From NCBI RefSeq assembly GCF_020497125.1, contig NC_059081.1:65864768-65928767 (forward strand): a stretch of 64,000 nucleotides of DNA, written 5' to 3'. The DNA is from Mauremys mutica (taxonomy: Eukaryota; Chordata; Testudines; Geoemydidae). Of the stretch, positions 43,600 to 54,954 are shown one piece after another; position 1 is the stretch's first letter; the number at the start of each line of letters is the position of its first letter. The position numbers and the translations under genes are program-made. Under the pieces are notes generated by a model, which saw only the letters and a list, made by a program, of their open reading frames with translations, did not search any database and was not told where the DNA came from.

Positions 43600-45210
43600 A
43601 CCAATGCCTCGGATTGATTATAAGAGCCAAACTGCAGTTAGCAGATCAGTTTGGTTTTGTAAAGTTATCCCTTTATGTTCTGCTTTTGACTATCAATGGA
43701 GAGGTGTCTTTTCTACCTGGGAATGTTTCAGATCTGCAACACCACACTGATAAAGAGCATCCCTACTCCCACCTCCACCCCCACTAAGCAAGAGACAGCA
43801 GCTCCAATCACATTGGTTCAAACTTCTTGTGCCAAGAATTCTCTCTCATCAGTTACACAGAGGAAGCAGCCCAAGTACTCAGGTACTCAGTCAGAGAAAA
43901 TTATGCTAAGAATAACAGAGTTAAACATCCCATTTGTTGTCCCAAAGGTGGGAGAAGTTACGTCTCAAGGGATTTCTTTAAAATATGTTAAAGCCATGAT
44001 ACTTTCAGGGAAAGAACCATGGTGGTATAGAAAAACAAATAAAGAGGAGGCTGGAGGTGACAGGAAGAAAATCCTGGCCCCTGTTATAGTCAATGGGAAC
44101 TTTGACATTGACTTCAATAGAGCTGGTATTTTACCCCTGAAATTTACTTGCATGAAAAGGGACGAGAGATCCAGGCCCCTTCTTTCCTCCTCCTTTGTGC
44201 TTTGAGGCAGAAAGGGTGTTTAACGGGACAGTTGGGGACACCCCCAGCACAAAAGGGCTCTGGTGGCGTAGAACCATTGAAATGATAGGGATTGCAAGGC
44301 ATAAATAAGGACAGAATTTGTCCAAGAGCCTTTTAAGAAGTGAATAAAAGTGAAGCAGATTGCATCACATAGCACGTGTAATCTTTAGTCAGTCTGTCCT
44401 GAGTAGTGCACCATGCTGGGAGTGTATAGCAGTTGCTCTTTTCCATAATCTAGAAAAGATGCTTTTTTAAAAAAAAAAAGAAAGCAGCAGCCCGTGTTTG
44501 TACATAAACAACAGGCATGTGCATTCTGTGCTGCAGCCTAGGAGAAACCAGAGAGCCAAAATATTGAGCTTAGAAAACCTAGAAATTCAGGAGTTTGCTA
44601 TTCATGGCTTTTTAAAGCAGATACTAGCTGGCCTCTTACGTGGTGCTGGATAATTGTCTTTGTTACTTTTATCCACACCAGAATTTTTTGTTTTGTTTTT
44701 AGTGCTGTTAAGCCCAGCACTAAAGGTTTTAGAGCTGTGTATTCTACTGTTTTCCAATTCTCCTCCCTGTTTGGTGTTTCGTAGCATATGGCCATTAAGA
44801 TTATAGTCTCTCTTTTCTCCATCTAGCCTCATTACCTTATTTTTTTAAAGATTAGATTGCATATATGGCACTTCCTGCTTAGGGGTCTGCTCTGTCCAAG
44901 TTCTAATTTTATCTTCTTAGCGTACCTTTCCAGGTGTCCAGGGAGTACAGCAGTGCAAAATTTGGCCCAAGGATTGCTATTAGGGCCAAATGTTACTCTG
45001 ATATTTACTCTGTACATTCCCACTGAGGATAATATGGAGTGATTAAGGAGAAGTTGATGCCTTCTGACCCAGTTACCATTGTCACCTAATTCTTGTCTTG
45101 AATCCTTCACTGACCTATTCCTTATGGGACTGAAAAAAATCCATTCTATATTTTAACATGTTCTGCACAGTGGCCTTTTTGCAGACCAGAAAGGAGATCT
45201 GGGCATAGGA
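43600..45210. other. no gene seen
   Basis: The 169-codon frame at 43696-44205 has no recognisable domain and no exon signals I could support. One phrase near 44090-44150 (GTCAATGGGAACTTTGACAT) resembles palindromic-element centres. Confidence 0.45.
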
Positions 45211-45214
45211 GATC

Positions 45215-45569
45215 TGGGCAAAAATGTTTTCTCAACAAATTATAAGGTTTGATCAAAAGCAAAGTTTTTTCCCCATAGGAAAACGTCAATCTTAATGACA
45301 TTTCTCCCCATAGGAAAACTTTAAACAAAACGTTTCATTTCCAGTCGACATTTTGATTTTTTTTAAATGTTTTATTTTAAATCAACATTTCAAAAGGCGG
45401 TGTCTAATTCACAAATGTCAAATGTTTTGTGTTTGGGAATTTTTTCTGAACTTCTCCTTCCACAGATATTGTCCTGAGGTTTTAAATGTTTGGCCCATTT
45501 TGGGATGAAGCAAATATCAAAATATCATATTTTCCATGGGACAGAAATCCATTTTCTGAACAGCTCTAG
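45215..45569. mobile_element. TAGAGCTGG-family element, degraded
   Basis: The right end ACAGCTCTAG at about 45560-45569 and A/T-rich AAAATGTTTT and CCCATAGGAAAAC words (the latter occurring twice, near 45273 and 45307) fit the family. Left terminus not found. Confidence 0.45.
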
Positions 45570-45924
45570 TGAACAATTTTAATTGAGGGCCTAATTTGGC
45601 CCCTAGTTTATCTATTATTAGATGGTATACTTAACAGTTGAAAGATAAAGAAATAAAGGGACACAGAAAGGAAAGTGTTATAGTCAGTAAACATTATTTC
45701 ATCTTATTCAATTTAATTTTGTTCAGCACATTCCAAATTGCCAAGGGAGGGCTTTAAACTAGACTCAAATGGACGCAGGTGACAAAACCCCACAGGTAAG
45801 CATAAAAAAGGACAACCTTAAGAAAGGGCTAGATTTTTTGTGGGGGTGGGGAGTGACTGGAAGATTATAATAGGACCATAGGACCAGCTCAGAGGGAATT
45901 TACTCAACATCTTAGATGTCTATA

Positions 45925-46530
45925 CACAAATGCAAGGACTATGGGGAATAAACAGGAAAAACAGGAAACATTAGTATGTACATTAAATTATGACTTAGCT
46001 GGCATCACAGAGACTTGATGGGATAAGTCTCATGACTGGCAAATTGGTATAGAGGGGTATAGCTTGTTCAGGAAAGACAGGCAGGATAAAAGGGGAAGCA
46101 GTGTCGTGTTATACATCAAGAATATATACACTTGTTCGGAGGTCCAGAAGGTGGTGAAAGGCAAACCAGTTGAAAGTCTCTGGGTAAGCGGAAAAAGAAG
46201 TGGTAAAAAGGGTTACAAATGGGGTGATGTCATGGTAGAGGTCTACTATAGATCACCAAATCAGGAAGAGGTGGTGGATGAGACTTTTCTAGAACAAAAC
46301 ATCATACGTATCCAAAACACAAGACTTACAGCAAAACACAGTATTTCCAATAAGTTCTTGGAATGTGTCAGGAACAACTTTTTTGTTTCAGAAAGTGGAG
46401 GAAGTAACCTGGGATACAGCCATTTTGGACTCTGACCAAAAGAGAGGAATTGGTTGAGAATTTGAAGGTGGAAGGCAATTTGGGTGAAAGTGATCACGAA
46501 ATGATGAGTTCCCGATTCTAAGGAAAGGAA
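45925..46530 (+). pseudogene. CR1 ORF2 endonuclease domain relic
   Basis: AP-endonuclease-type motifs read in order: a YTNAR motif near 45934, then ITET*WDKSHDWQIGIEGY, where the conserved first Trp of ETWWD is a TGA stop at 46016-46018. The open part 46064-46435 has RGSSVVLYIKN, ESLWV and GDVMVEVYYRSPNQEE. The SDH motif that holds the catalytic histidine is at 46489-46497 in a different frame, so at least one frameshift lies between. Non-functional. Confidence 0.85.
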
Positions 46531-47178
46531 GGAGAAAGAGCAGCAGAATAAAAAAAAATGGACCACAACAAAGCAGACTAACAAACTCAGAGAAGTGGTA
46601 ATTAAGGTCTCCTGGGAAGAAAACCTAAGAGAAAAATAAGTTCAGGAGAGGTCATAATTACTCAAGGAGACAATATTAAAGGCACAATTGCAACCTATCC
46701 CAATGCTAGGGAAAGACAGAAAGAATAGTAAGAAGCCAATATGGCTCCATCAGGAGCTCTTTAATGACCTGAAAATCAAAAAGCTATCCTATAAAAAGTA
46801 GAAACATGGACAAATTGCTAAGGAGTGCAAATAAATAGCATAAGCATGTAGGTACAAAATCAGAAAGGCCAAGGCACAAAATGAGTTACATCTAGCCAGG
46901 GACATAAAAGACGCTAAGAATTTCTTTAAAAACATTAGGAACCGGAGAATATTGAAGAAAAGCATAGGTCCCCTGCTTAGAAGGGAACGAAAGGTAATAG
47001 CTGAGGACATCAAGATGGCTGAGGTGTTTAATGTTTACTTTGCTTCAGTCTTCACTAAAAAAGGTTAATGGCGACCAGATACTCAATACAACTAGTATTA
47101 GCAAGGGGGAAGGAACACAAGCCAAAATAGGGAAAGAACAGGTTAAAGAATATTTAGACATAATTAGATGTATTCAAG

Positions 47179-47520
47179 TTGTTAGGGTCTCATGAAATTC
47201 ATCCTAGGGTAGTTAAGGAACTAGCTGAAGCAATCTTGGAATCATTAGCAGTTATCTTTGAGACCTCATGGAAGACGGATGAGGTCCCAGAGGACTGGAG
47301 AAGGGCAAACACGGTACCTATCTTTCCAAAGAGGAACGAAGAGGACCGGGGGAATTTTAGACCAGTCAGCCTAACTTTGATACCTGAAAAGATTCTGGAA
47401 CAAATATTAAACCATCAATTTGTACACACATAGAGGATAATAGGGTTATAAAGAATATCCAGCATGGATTTGTCAAGAACAAATCATGCTAAACCAACCT
47501 AATTTCTTTGACTGGACTAC
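47179..47520 (+). pseudogene. CR1 ORF2 reverse transcriptase N-terminal relic
   Basis: The frame has HEIHPRVVKELAEAILESLA, SWKTDEVPEDWRRANTVPIF and NFRPVSLT...EKILEQIL, the finger region of CR1-type reverse transcriptase. After a stop at 47431-47433 the sequence still reads QHGFVKNKSC-like residues near 47460-47490. A GGRRAxx-type palm core is missing because the next stretch is not CR1. Confidence 0.88.
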
Positions 47521-47539
47521 TGTCTTTGTGTTTACGGCA

Positions 47540-47803
47540 GAATAGGACATATGTTTCTGAGGAAATCTGAGACTGGGAATGTGTTGGGTCGCCCTGTGGT
47601 AATCTTTAAAACTGGTAAGAGCCAAGGTGTGGCTGGCTGGCTGGCTGGAGCACACCCACAGACAAAGTTGGAGCGACTTACATGCTGGAGGCTGTTTGTG
47701 AGCAGTCTGGATTGGAGGCTACAGCAGCAAGGCATTGGAAAGAGCTCCCCAGATTACAGAGTAGGGAAGACACAGCTACTCACTTGGCTGAATTGTACCC
47801 TGG
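47540..47803. other. unrelated segment inside the CR1
   Basis: This segment shows no CR1 similarity. It contains a (GGCT)n run at about 47630-47650. It replaces most of the polymerase palm. Ends and class are unknown; it may be an insertion coupled with a deletion. Confidence 0.5.
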
Positions 47804-48266
47804 TATGTCACGGACACCAAGCTGGGAGGGGTTGCAAGCACTTTGGAGAACAGGATTAGAATGTAAAATGACCTTGACAAATTGGAGAATTGGTCTGAAT
47901 TCAACAAGATGAAATTCAATGAAGATAAATGCAAAGTACTTCACTTACGAAGAAAAAATTAAATGAACAGCTATAAAATGGGGAATAACTTGGTAGGAAG
48001 TAGTGCTGAAAAGGATCTGGGGTTTATAGTGGAACACAAATTGAATTAGAGTCATCAATTTGATCCAGTTGTGAAAAAGGATATCTGGGGCATATTAGCA
48101 CTGTTTATAAGACAGGTGAGGTAATTGTCCCTCCACTTGGCACTGGTGAGGCCTCAGCTGGACTACTGTGTCCAGTTCTAGATACCACATTTCAGGAAAG
48201 ATGTGGACAAATTGGAGAGGGTCCAGAGAAGAGCAACAAAAATGATAAAAGATTTAAAAAACCTGA
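47804..48266 (+). pseudogene. CR1 ORF2 relic after the palm
   Basis: CR1 resumes with YVTDTKLGG at 47804, where a YVDDTKLGG-type catalytic motif is expected: one of the two catalytic aspartates is changed to Thr. It continues to MKFNEDKCKVLHL and, near 48148-48240, to GEASAGLLCPVLDTTFQERC-type sequence in shifted frames corresponding to ALVRPQLDYCVQF...[10 protein letters not shown]. Several frameshifts are present. Confidence 0.8.
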
Positions 48267-48274
48267 TCTAGGAG

Positions 48275-48643
48275 CAGAGGCACCATCTTTCTGAGTTGCC
48301 AGGGGCTGCTTGACCCCTGCTCTGCCCCAGGCCCCGCCCCCACTCCACCCCTTGCCCCAACTCCTCATCCCACCACTTCCCATCCCCATTTCCTCCCCCG
48401 AGCACACCTCACCCTTGCTACTACCCTTCCCCCCACAGCACTTCCTGCACACCGCTGAGCAGCTGATCGTGGGAGGCACTGGGAGGGAGGGAAAGTAGCT
48501 AATCAGCAGGCCCTTCCGGCGGGCGGAAAATGCTGGGGGGAGGGGTAGAAACTGATTGGGAGGCTGCCAGTGGGTGCTGAGCACCCAATATTCTTTTCCA
48601 TATGTGCTCCAGTCCTGGAGCACCCACAGAGTCTGCACCTATG
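48275..48643. mobile_element. hAT-like element inserted in CR1
   Basis: Ends CAGAGGCACCA and TGCACCTATG are inverted with mismatches. The flanks TCTAGGAG (48267-48274) and CCTAGGAT (48644-48651) share CTAGGA, an eroded 8-bp duplication. CR1 coding sequence continues on both sides. The 148-codon reverse frame overlapping it is an artefact of a C-rich body. Confidence 0.7.
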
Positions 48644-48651
48644 CCTAGGAT

Positions 48652-49039
48652 GGCAGGTTAAAAAAACTGGGCAGGTTTAGTCTTGAGAAAAGACTGAGGC
48701 GGGACCTGATAACAGTCTTCAAATGGCTGTATAAAGCGTACAGTGATTGATTGTTCTCCATGTCCACTGAAGGTAAGACAAGAAGTAATGGGCTTAATCT
48801 GCAACAAGGGTGATTTAGGTTAGAAATCTTGTCCTAATACCTAACTGTAAGGTAATTAAGCTCTGGAATAGCCTTCCAAAGGAAGTTGTGGAATCCACAT
48901 CATTGGAGGTTTTAAAGAGTAGGTTGGATAAACACCTGTCAGGGATAGTCTAGGTTTACTTAGTCCTGGCACAGCACAGGAGGCTGGACTTGATGACTTC
49001 TTGAGGTCCCTTCCAGCCCTACCTTTCTATGATTTTATG
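48652..49039 (+). mobile_element. CR1 3' end after the hAT insertion
   Basis: Reads GLVLRKD-like (from GLFSLEKRL), then KLWNSLPKEVVESTSLEVLK-like residues with frameshifts, then the 3' UTR and tail. It is the continuation of the CR1 that begins at 45.7 kb. Confidence 0.85.
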
Positions 49040-49276
49040 AGTCCTTGTTCATTCAAAACTGCTCTGCTGAGCAGTGTAGTTACCTTACTTCAAACAATAA
49101 ACTAAGTGACAGCTTTTGATATCCTTAATCATATTGAGTAGTCCTATATTCCACAGGTAACCTCCTTGATTTGAATGGGTTTCCTTTTAGAATATGGTGG
49201 TATACAACGTAAGTAAGGGTTTCAAAACCTGGCCCTAACAGAGACTATGCATATGATGATTTAAATATCCTCCAAA
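49040..49276. other. no feature
   Basis: Unique sequence. Confidence 0.4.
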
Positions 49277-49281
49277 CTATG

Positions 49282-49561
49282 GGCTTGTCTACATTACCTG
49301 CTGGATCGATTTATCACATCTAGTCTAGACGCGATAAAATCGATAGCCAAGCACTCTCCCGTCAATTCTGGTACTCCACCAGGGCGAGAGGCTCAGGCAG
49401 AGTCAACAGGAGAGCATCAGCCGTCGACTTACCTCAGTGAAGACACCATGGTAAGTAATCTAAGTACATCGACTTCAGCTACGTTATTCATGTAGCTGAA
49501 GTTGTGTAACTTAGATCAATAATGCCCTCCCCCCCACCCCCGCCCCCAGTGTAGACCAGGC
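49282..49561. mobile_element. GTCTACA-type inverted-repeat element with CTATG flanks
   Basis: Left end GGCTTGTCTACA and right end TGTAGACCAGGC are inverted (2 mismatches). CTATG at 49277-49281 recurs at 49562-49566. The left part holds a foldback TCGATTTATC.../...GATAAAATCGA around a TCTAGTCTAGACGCG centre, related to the TCGCGTCTAGA hairpin of the 38.0-kb copy. 280 bp. Confidence 0.78.
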
Positions 49562-49566
49562 CTATG

Positions 49567-50166
49567 TCATGTAAGTTTTTCAATAAAATCTAAGTTGAGA
49601 CAAGTTCCTTTTCTTATTCCCTTCCCACATATGGTGAAAATGTAAAGACAGACATTTTAGCAGCTGCTAAAGTAGTAAGGAATTGCCTACTTTTACAATA
49701 AAGAAAATAGGCTCTGTCTACAAAATGTCAAAGATGAACAGTTGTTGTCCTTTTAATTTTCTCTGTTCTTCTTATAACAAACCATAGCTGGTAGTTTAAC
49801 ACTAAGTGCTATTTTTTACAACATGCAGAAGTTACATATTTAAGGCTACAGCCTCAACTGGTGTAAATCAGATTAGCTTCACTGAAGTAAAGCTATGAAT
49901 AACCCCTGTGAATCAAGACTTTACACCGTACTTCCAAAGCACTCCTGTCACCTTGTAAAAAGTACAGTGTACTTGAAATTAATGAAAACAAAAATGGACA
50001 GCTGTTGGCACCTATCAGAGAATCGGTACAACTATATGCGGAGTAAACCTTCACAGAACCTCCTGCAATGTATAACAGGAGGTCGATCTTTTCCCACAAT
50101 TCAATTTAGTACACAGTACTAAAACTAAACGATACAAAAAATGCATGAAAAGTTCCACAAGCATTG
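49567..50166. other. no gene; one palindromic phrase
   Basis: CAACTGGTGTAAATCAGATT and CTTCACTGAAGTAAAGC near 49855-49893 belong to the palindromic group. The rest is unique. Confidence 0.4.
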
Positions 50167-50174
50167 GTCTAGAA

Positions 50175-50485
50175 CAGGGGTAGGCAACCTATGGCACGGG
50201 TGCCGAAGGCAGCACGCGAGCTGACTTTCAGAGGCACTCACACTACCCGGGACCTGGCCACCAGTCTGGGGGGCTCTGCATTTTAATTTAATTTTTAATG
50301 AAGCTTCTTAAACATTTTAAAAGCCTTATTTACCTTACATACAACAATAGTTTAGTTATATATTATAGACTTATAGAAAGAGACCTTCTAAAAATATTAA
50401 AATGTATTACTGGCACGCGAAACCTTAAATTAGAGTGAATAAATGAAGATTCGGCACAGCGCTTCTGAAAGATTGCCGATCCCTA
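50175..50485. mobile_element. hAT-Charlie-like element with perfect 8-bp duplication
   Basis: Ends CAGGGGTAGGCAACC and GATTGCCGATCCCTA are inverted with mismatches. GTCTAGAA at 50167-50174 recurs exactly at 50486-50493. 311 bp, no transposase frame. The perfect duplication suggests a moderately young copy. Confidence 0.92.
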
Positions 50486-50493
50486 GTCTAGAA

Positions 50494-52528
50494 GTATCTA
50501 AGCACAGATAATGAAAGATGAAATAATACAGATTAGTGTCCAACAAATTCAAGCATTGCGGCTTATAAACCTGCAAGAAAAATCTAGTGCTGTCCATGTT
50601 GTTGGTGGTGATAGTTATCCAAAGTGATATTCATATGTCACATGACAGCTGAATTTTAGCCTACGGGTGCATGCATTGGAATACTTTACTATAAACCTTG
50701 TCCAGTTTGCATTCCTTTCATTTCTGTTTAGTTGCCCCAGGGTACTGCAATTTGTATGCACAACGCCTGCTAGATTTATATGTGATGCGGGGAATGGGCA
50801 GCTTGCAAGCAAAAGGAAAGAGTTAAATACCATCTGGTGGAACAAGAGTGATACTGTTCTCAGCACCGCCTTTGCACATTGCATGGATTGTGAATGTTCA
50901 AGTCCCTTTTTTTAGCTTGTTTATTAGGGGCAGATACTCCATCATTCATTCTGCTGTAGAAAAAATTGGGGGGGGGGGTCGTGACTGGGGCGGAAAGGTA
51001 TGCAAGGAATGAGAAGGAGGAGGAGGCAGCGTCCAAGTTACCCAAGGTCTGTAAGGCATACAGGCTGACTGGCCTTTTATGTACTGTGCACAGTCAAAGG
51101 TTTCTGACACGCAACGTTCTTTTCTGTGCTTTGTAGTGACAAAGAGGCAAGGACAGACATGGATCACAAGTTACTAAAACTGGGACTGATCACATGTCAC
51201 AATGGATAGAGTGTGAAAACTTTATATAGAAAAGGACACGGGTCAACATTTTACAGATTCTAGTGATTTTGGGTGCCTAACATGAGAAGTTTCAAAGGGG
51301 CCTGATTTTCAGAAAACACTGAGCACCCGCACTCTGACAATCAATTCCTTTTAAATGCGCGTTACGTGGAGCACCCAAAAACCACAAACGACTTTGGAAA
51401 TCCCAAGTCATTCACTATAACAAACCATTTCACAGAGCGATGGGTAAAATCTCACAAGGTTGAGATTCTGAGGTCAGTGCAGATAATTATCCAAAGGTTG
51501 AATTTACTGATTGGCCTAAGCTACAATGTTCATGTGTGAATCTTGACAAGCTCAGGGTTGATCAGACCCAAGGTTTTCAACTCACTTTAATGGGATGTGG
51601 AGTACTATTCTTGCCAGGATAGGGCCTCTGAATAACAAAAAGCAGGGCAAAATGATTGGACTTCATTTTAGTGTGTCAGGATTAGCAAGGCAGTTTATAG
51701 TAACAGTCATGCCACAGATTCTTTGTCTGCAGCAGATCAAGAACTGTAAATAAACTCCCAAGGCAATAGATATCCTAGTGTGGTCTTTAATCTGTCAAAT
51801 ATAATAATTGTTAGGACAATCTCACTACTCACTGGCTTGCAAATTAATCACTCGGTCTTATCAGCAAGGCGCATCTTTTTTCTTACAAATGGTTGGCATA
51901 TGAAATATGGCTAATAACAGATCTCTGATTTCCTCTCAGACCTCACGGTTTTTATAGGGCCATGACTGCATACAAAGGAACTGATCCTGACAACACAACA
52001 GAGCACAGAGATTACTGACATGAATGGTGCTAGTGAAGTTTGAGAGGAGCAAAGCTGCTAATAATACTAATACAGAAATTATTAAAAAGAGATTTCTCTT
52101 ATGCCAAAATGCCAGCTTTCTAAAGATCCCTGATCTGCTTGCTTAATACTCTTGTAAGGCATCTACATTTTAAACAGAATGACAAATTGATTTCTTTTTT
52201 ACTGTTAGCAGCAACACTTTGCATTGCACGTTACTGGAAGTATGTGGTTTCTCTTCCTATGGGATTGTGATCTAGTAAAATATGAACTTTCCTTGTAGCA
52301 GAAAAACTTTCACGTCAATTACATAAAAATTGAGAAGTACCAAAAAGTGGATAGGTATTTAGATATTTGAGGAGTCACAGATCTTAAACTTGGATGGCTG
52401 GGGAATAAATGTGGGCCAATATTTTTAAAAGGGGACTACACGCACAGAAGGGGAGTTGCAAGATGTGTATGCTGGCAAGCTGCCAACTTGTGCCATGTTT
52501 CCTTTTGGAGATTCTGCTGTTTTTTCAA
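50494..52528. other. no gene; one palindromic remnant
   Basis: At 51270-51400 GGGTGCCTAACATGAGAAG, GCCTGATTTTCAGAAAACAC and GAGCACCCAAAAACC resemble the GATTTTCAGA-type elements. A G-run lies at 50968-50978. Otherwise unique. Confidence 0.45.
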
Positions 52529-52530
52529 AT

Positions 52531-53105
52531 ATAAGAACTTAAGAACATAAGAACATAAGAACGGCCATACTGGGTCAGACCAAAGGTCCGTCTAGCCCAG
52601 TGTCCTGTCTTCCGACAGTGGCCAATGCCAAGTACCCCAGAAGGAAGTACCCCAGTCACGATTTTATAGACCTCTATCATATGCCCCCTTAATCACCTCT
52701 TTTCCAAACTGAACAGCCCCAATCTTATTAATCTCTCCTTATGTGAAAGCTGTTCCATACCCCTAACCATTTTTGTTACCCTTTTATGTACCTTTTCCAA
52801 TATATCTTTTTTGAGATGGAGTGACCACATCTGCACACAATATTCAAGATGTGCATGCACTGTGGATTTATATAGCAGCAATATGATATTTTCTGTCTTA
52901 TTATCTATCCCTTTCCTAATGATTCCCAACATTCTGTTTGCTTTTTGACTGCCACTGCACACTGAGTGGATGTTTTCAGAGAACTATCCACAATGATGCC
53001 AAGATCTTTTTCTTGAGTGGTAACCGCTAGTTTAGACCCCATCATTTTATATGTATAGTTGAGATTATGTTTTCCAATGTGCATTACTTTGTACATTTAC
53101 CGTTA
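52531..53105 (-). mobile_element. CR1/L3-type LINE, antisense, 3' end
   Basis: On the reverse strand the element ends in TATGTTCTTATGTTCTTAAG-type tail repeats (plus-strand 52535-52560) after CTAGACGGACCTTTGGTCTG ACCCAGTATGGC. Inside it, near 52640, a block of several hundred bases of the usual 3' region is missing, since coding sequence follows almost directly. The 3' UTR matches the plus-strand copy at 41.9-42.2 kb. Confidence 0.88.
52693..53096 (-). pseudogene. CR1-type ORF2 C-terminal relic
   Basis: Reverse-strand residues: MYKVMHIGKHNLNYTYKM, TTQEKDLGIIVDSSLKTS (first frame), then after a frame change ANRMLGIIRKGIDNKTENII, HLEYCVQMWS and GLFSLEKR. This is the same region as the 6.1-kb fragment but from a different LINE subfamily. 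Broken by at least one frameshift. Confidence 0.88.
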
Positions 53106-53109
53106 CCTC

Positions 53110-54100
53110 TTTGCCTTGCTATCCTTTAATTGAGAAATGGGTCCAAGTCATTAGGTCCAGATCCATATTTACAACACCTTAAAGCTGTGGGTGTTCAAAA
53201 CAGAGGTTCTGGATTATCCCATTATAATGGGAAGGGCCATTTGTGAATTTGAGTCTGGATCTGGGCTGAGATTTCAAACCACCTCAAGTTTCAGCAAAGT
53301 TCAGACATGAGGAGGTTTCACAACCACCTATTTGTTCTTCCAATAACAAATCGGATTAAATGCATAGCTGGAGAACAGAGTGAATTGTAACAAATGATCC
53401 TGCCAAAGTGACCAGTCTCTGCTATGAATCTGAGATGCCTCTGAGGGACTAGTCTGTGACTCAGGAGTCTTCAGGTTTCCTTGGGCAGCACTCTCCCAAG
53501 CCTGATTTGCAGAAGAGAGCTCAGCACTGCCATACTTTTTCAAGGTCACAGGTCAGTCACAAAGGAGATGGCAAAGAAGCAGCTTTCCCTTTTTTCACCC
53601 TAGAAGTTTTGTGGTGGAAAATGTTTCCCTTTGAACAACACAGCAACTTAATGAGGGAACAAGCCAAACAGATAAAGCAGTTTTTTTCTGAAAATGTTAC
53701 TGTGTAATTTACAACAATCTAATCTAACATTTTGAGAGTCCTTGTTTTCTGTTATTTTTAAAAGATAGCCACGAACTAAGGAGTCGATTTTTCCCCCTAA
53801 GTAATTGAAAATGTTTCAATGGCAATGAACCAAACACAGACAGAACTGCTAATCTAAAGGAAGATCTAGTTATTTTACTACTTTAAAGCTTTGTAAATCT
53901 GATTTGGTTGATTCCACCAATCAGATGACGAACCCTTATTTAGCTTACCTCTTTCTTTCGATCAAGATAATCACCTGGAACTGTGTTTCTTCCATATTTG
54001 TAGCAACACAATTTTGTTTACTTCTGGGAGGAGGGGTGGGAGGAGGTAGAAAAGCTAATAGAATTTAAACAAGCTCTTTTTTAATAAAAACAAAGCCTAG
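53110..54100. other. no gene seen
   Basis: Unique sequence. Confidence 0.5.
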
Positions 54101-54109
54101 TTTATAAAT

Positions 54110-54950
54110 CTCGTCACTTTCAGCCTCTTTGTTTGACCTTCGATCCTGGAGTCAAGTCCCCAAATCACCAAAATGGTCTTAACGCAACACTTCTCCTTTT
54201 CAGACCTATTGATACGAGTTCCTTCTCTCTAAGCCCTTTCTTTCCACTCCCGGACCGCAACATTCCAGATTTCTCTAACACCCAAGCACTTCCTCCCGGC
54301 ACTCCCCTCTTTTGACTCAGTTATGAAATCATTCTCCACTACCCTTGACTCCTTTGCCTCTCCATCTCGCTAAATCCCTGTGCAATCACCACCCCATCTC
54401 CTTCTTTCTCTTTCTCTCCAAACCCACCACATAAGCAGTTTACAATTGTTGCCTGGCTCCACTCCAGTCTGGCTTCCTCCTTCTCCATGTCAATGAAGCC
54501 AGGTCTGTTAAGGCTTCTAATAACCTCTTCATTATCAAATCTCAGGCCCTCTTCTCCATGCTTTATTATCCTTGACCTCTCGGCTGCCATTGATGCTGCA
54601 GGCCATTCCCAACTTCTCAAAGTCATTTTCTCCATCAGCTTTCCCAATAAAGTCCTCTCCTCATTCTCCCAACCTCTTTGGTTGTTCCTCCAGTGTCTTT
54701 TTAGGTGGGCACTCGTCCTTCCCTCTCACATTTTCTGTAGGTGTCCCACAGAACCCCTCCACTTCTATCCTCTTGCATTCTTGCATCAAGTCAGCTCCAT
54801 CACACAATAACATTGCTGATTTACTGTGCCTCAACCTCTCCCTTCTCATTTCTCACAGTCCGTTTTTAAAAGGCTCCTCAGAGCTGGGGTAGTGTCTTTC
54901 GCTCTGTATATGAGGTGTCTAATATGCTGTAATATAATAAATAAGAATAC
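54110..54950 (+). mobile_element. LINE2 relic: reverse transcriptase and 3' part
   Basis: The sequence is C/T-rich, as LINE2 coding strands are. Two reverse transcriptase motifs survive: ILDLSAAIDA (palm motif A, about 54568-54597) in one frame, and FSVGVPQNPST (motif B region, about 54731-54760) in the next frame. GCTCCTCAGAGCTGGGGTAG at 54872 and a TAATATAATAAATAAG tail follow the LINE2 3' order. The polymerase Asp-Asp motif is not visible. Confidence 0.75.
54487..54892 (+). pseudogene. LINE2 ORF2 palm relic
   Basis: Two overlapping frames (54487-54810 and 54572-54892) each hold part of the reverse transcriptase palm: motif A (DLSAAID, with Ile where Phe is usual) and motif B (GVPQN where GVPQG is usual). 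A frameshift between them shows the gene is dead. Length is a small fraction of the full ORF2. Confidence 0.72.
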
Positions 54951-54954
54951 TGAA

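Larger units (their letters stand above)
45740..49039 (+). mobile_element. long decayed CR1 LINE with endonuclease and reverse transcriptase remains
   Basis: ORF2 remains run in order: endonuclease, start of the reverse transcriptase, the stretch after the palm, C-terminal region, 3' UTR and a short TTTCTATGATTTTATGA tail at 49023. It is broken by stops, frameshifts, an unrelated segment at about 47540-47800 and a hAT insertion at 48275-48643. The 3' UTR phrase GAGGCTGGACTTGATGACTT, then TTGAGGTCCCTTCCAGCCCT, is diagnostic. It is the longest CR1 in the window and clearly older than the one at 6.1 kb. Confidence 0.88.

Noticed and set aside
43696..44205. 169-codon plus-strand frame
   Set aside because: No recognisable domain, and overlapping frames are present in the same region. 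A single-exon host gene cannot be excluded but is not supported.
48192..48638. 148-codon reverse frame
   Set aside because: It spans the hAT insertion in CR1 and a C-rich body; chance frame.
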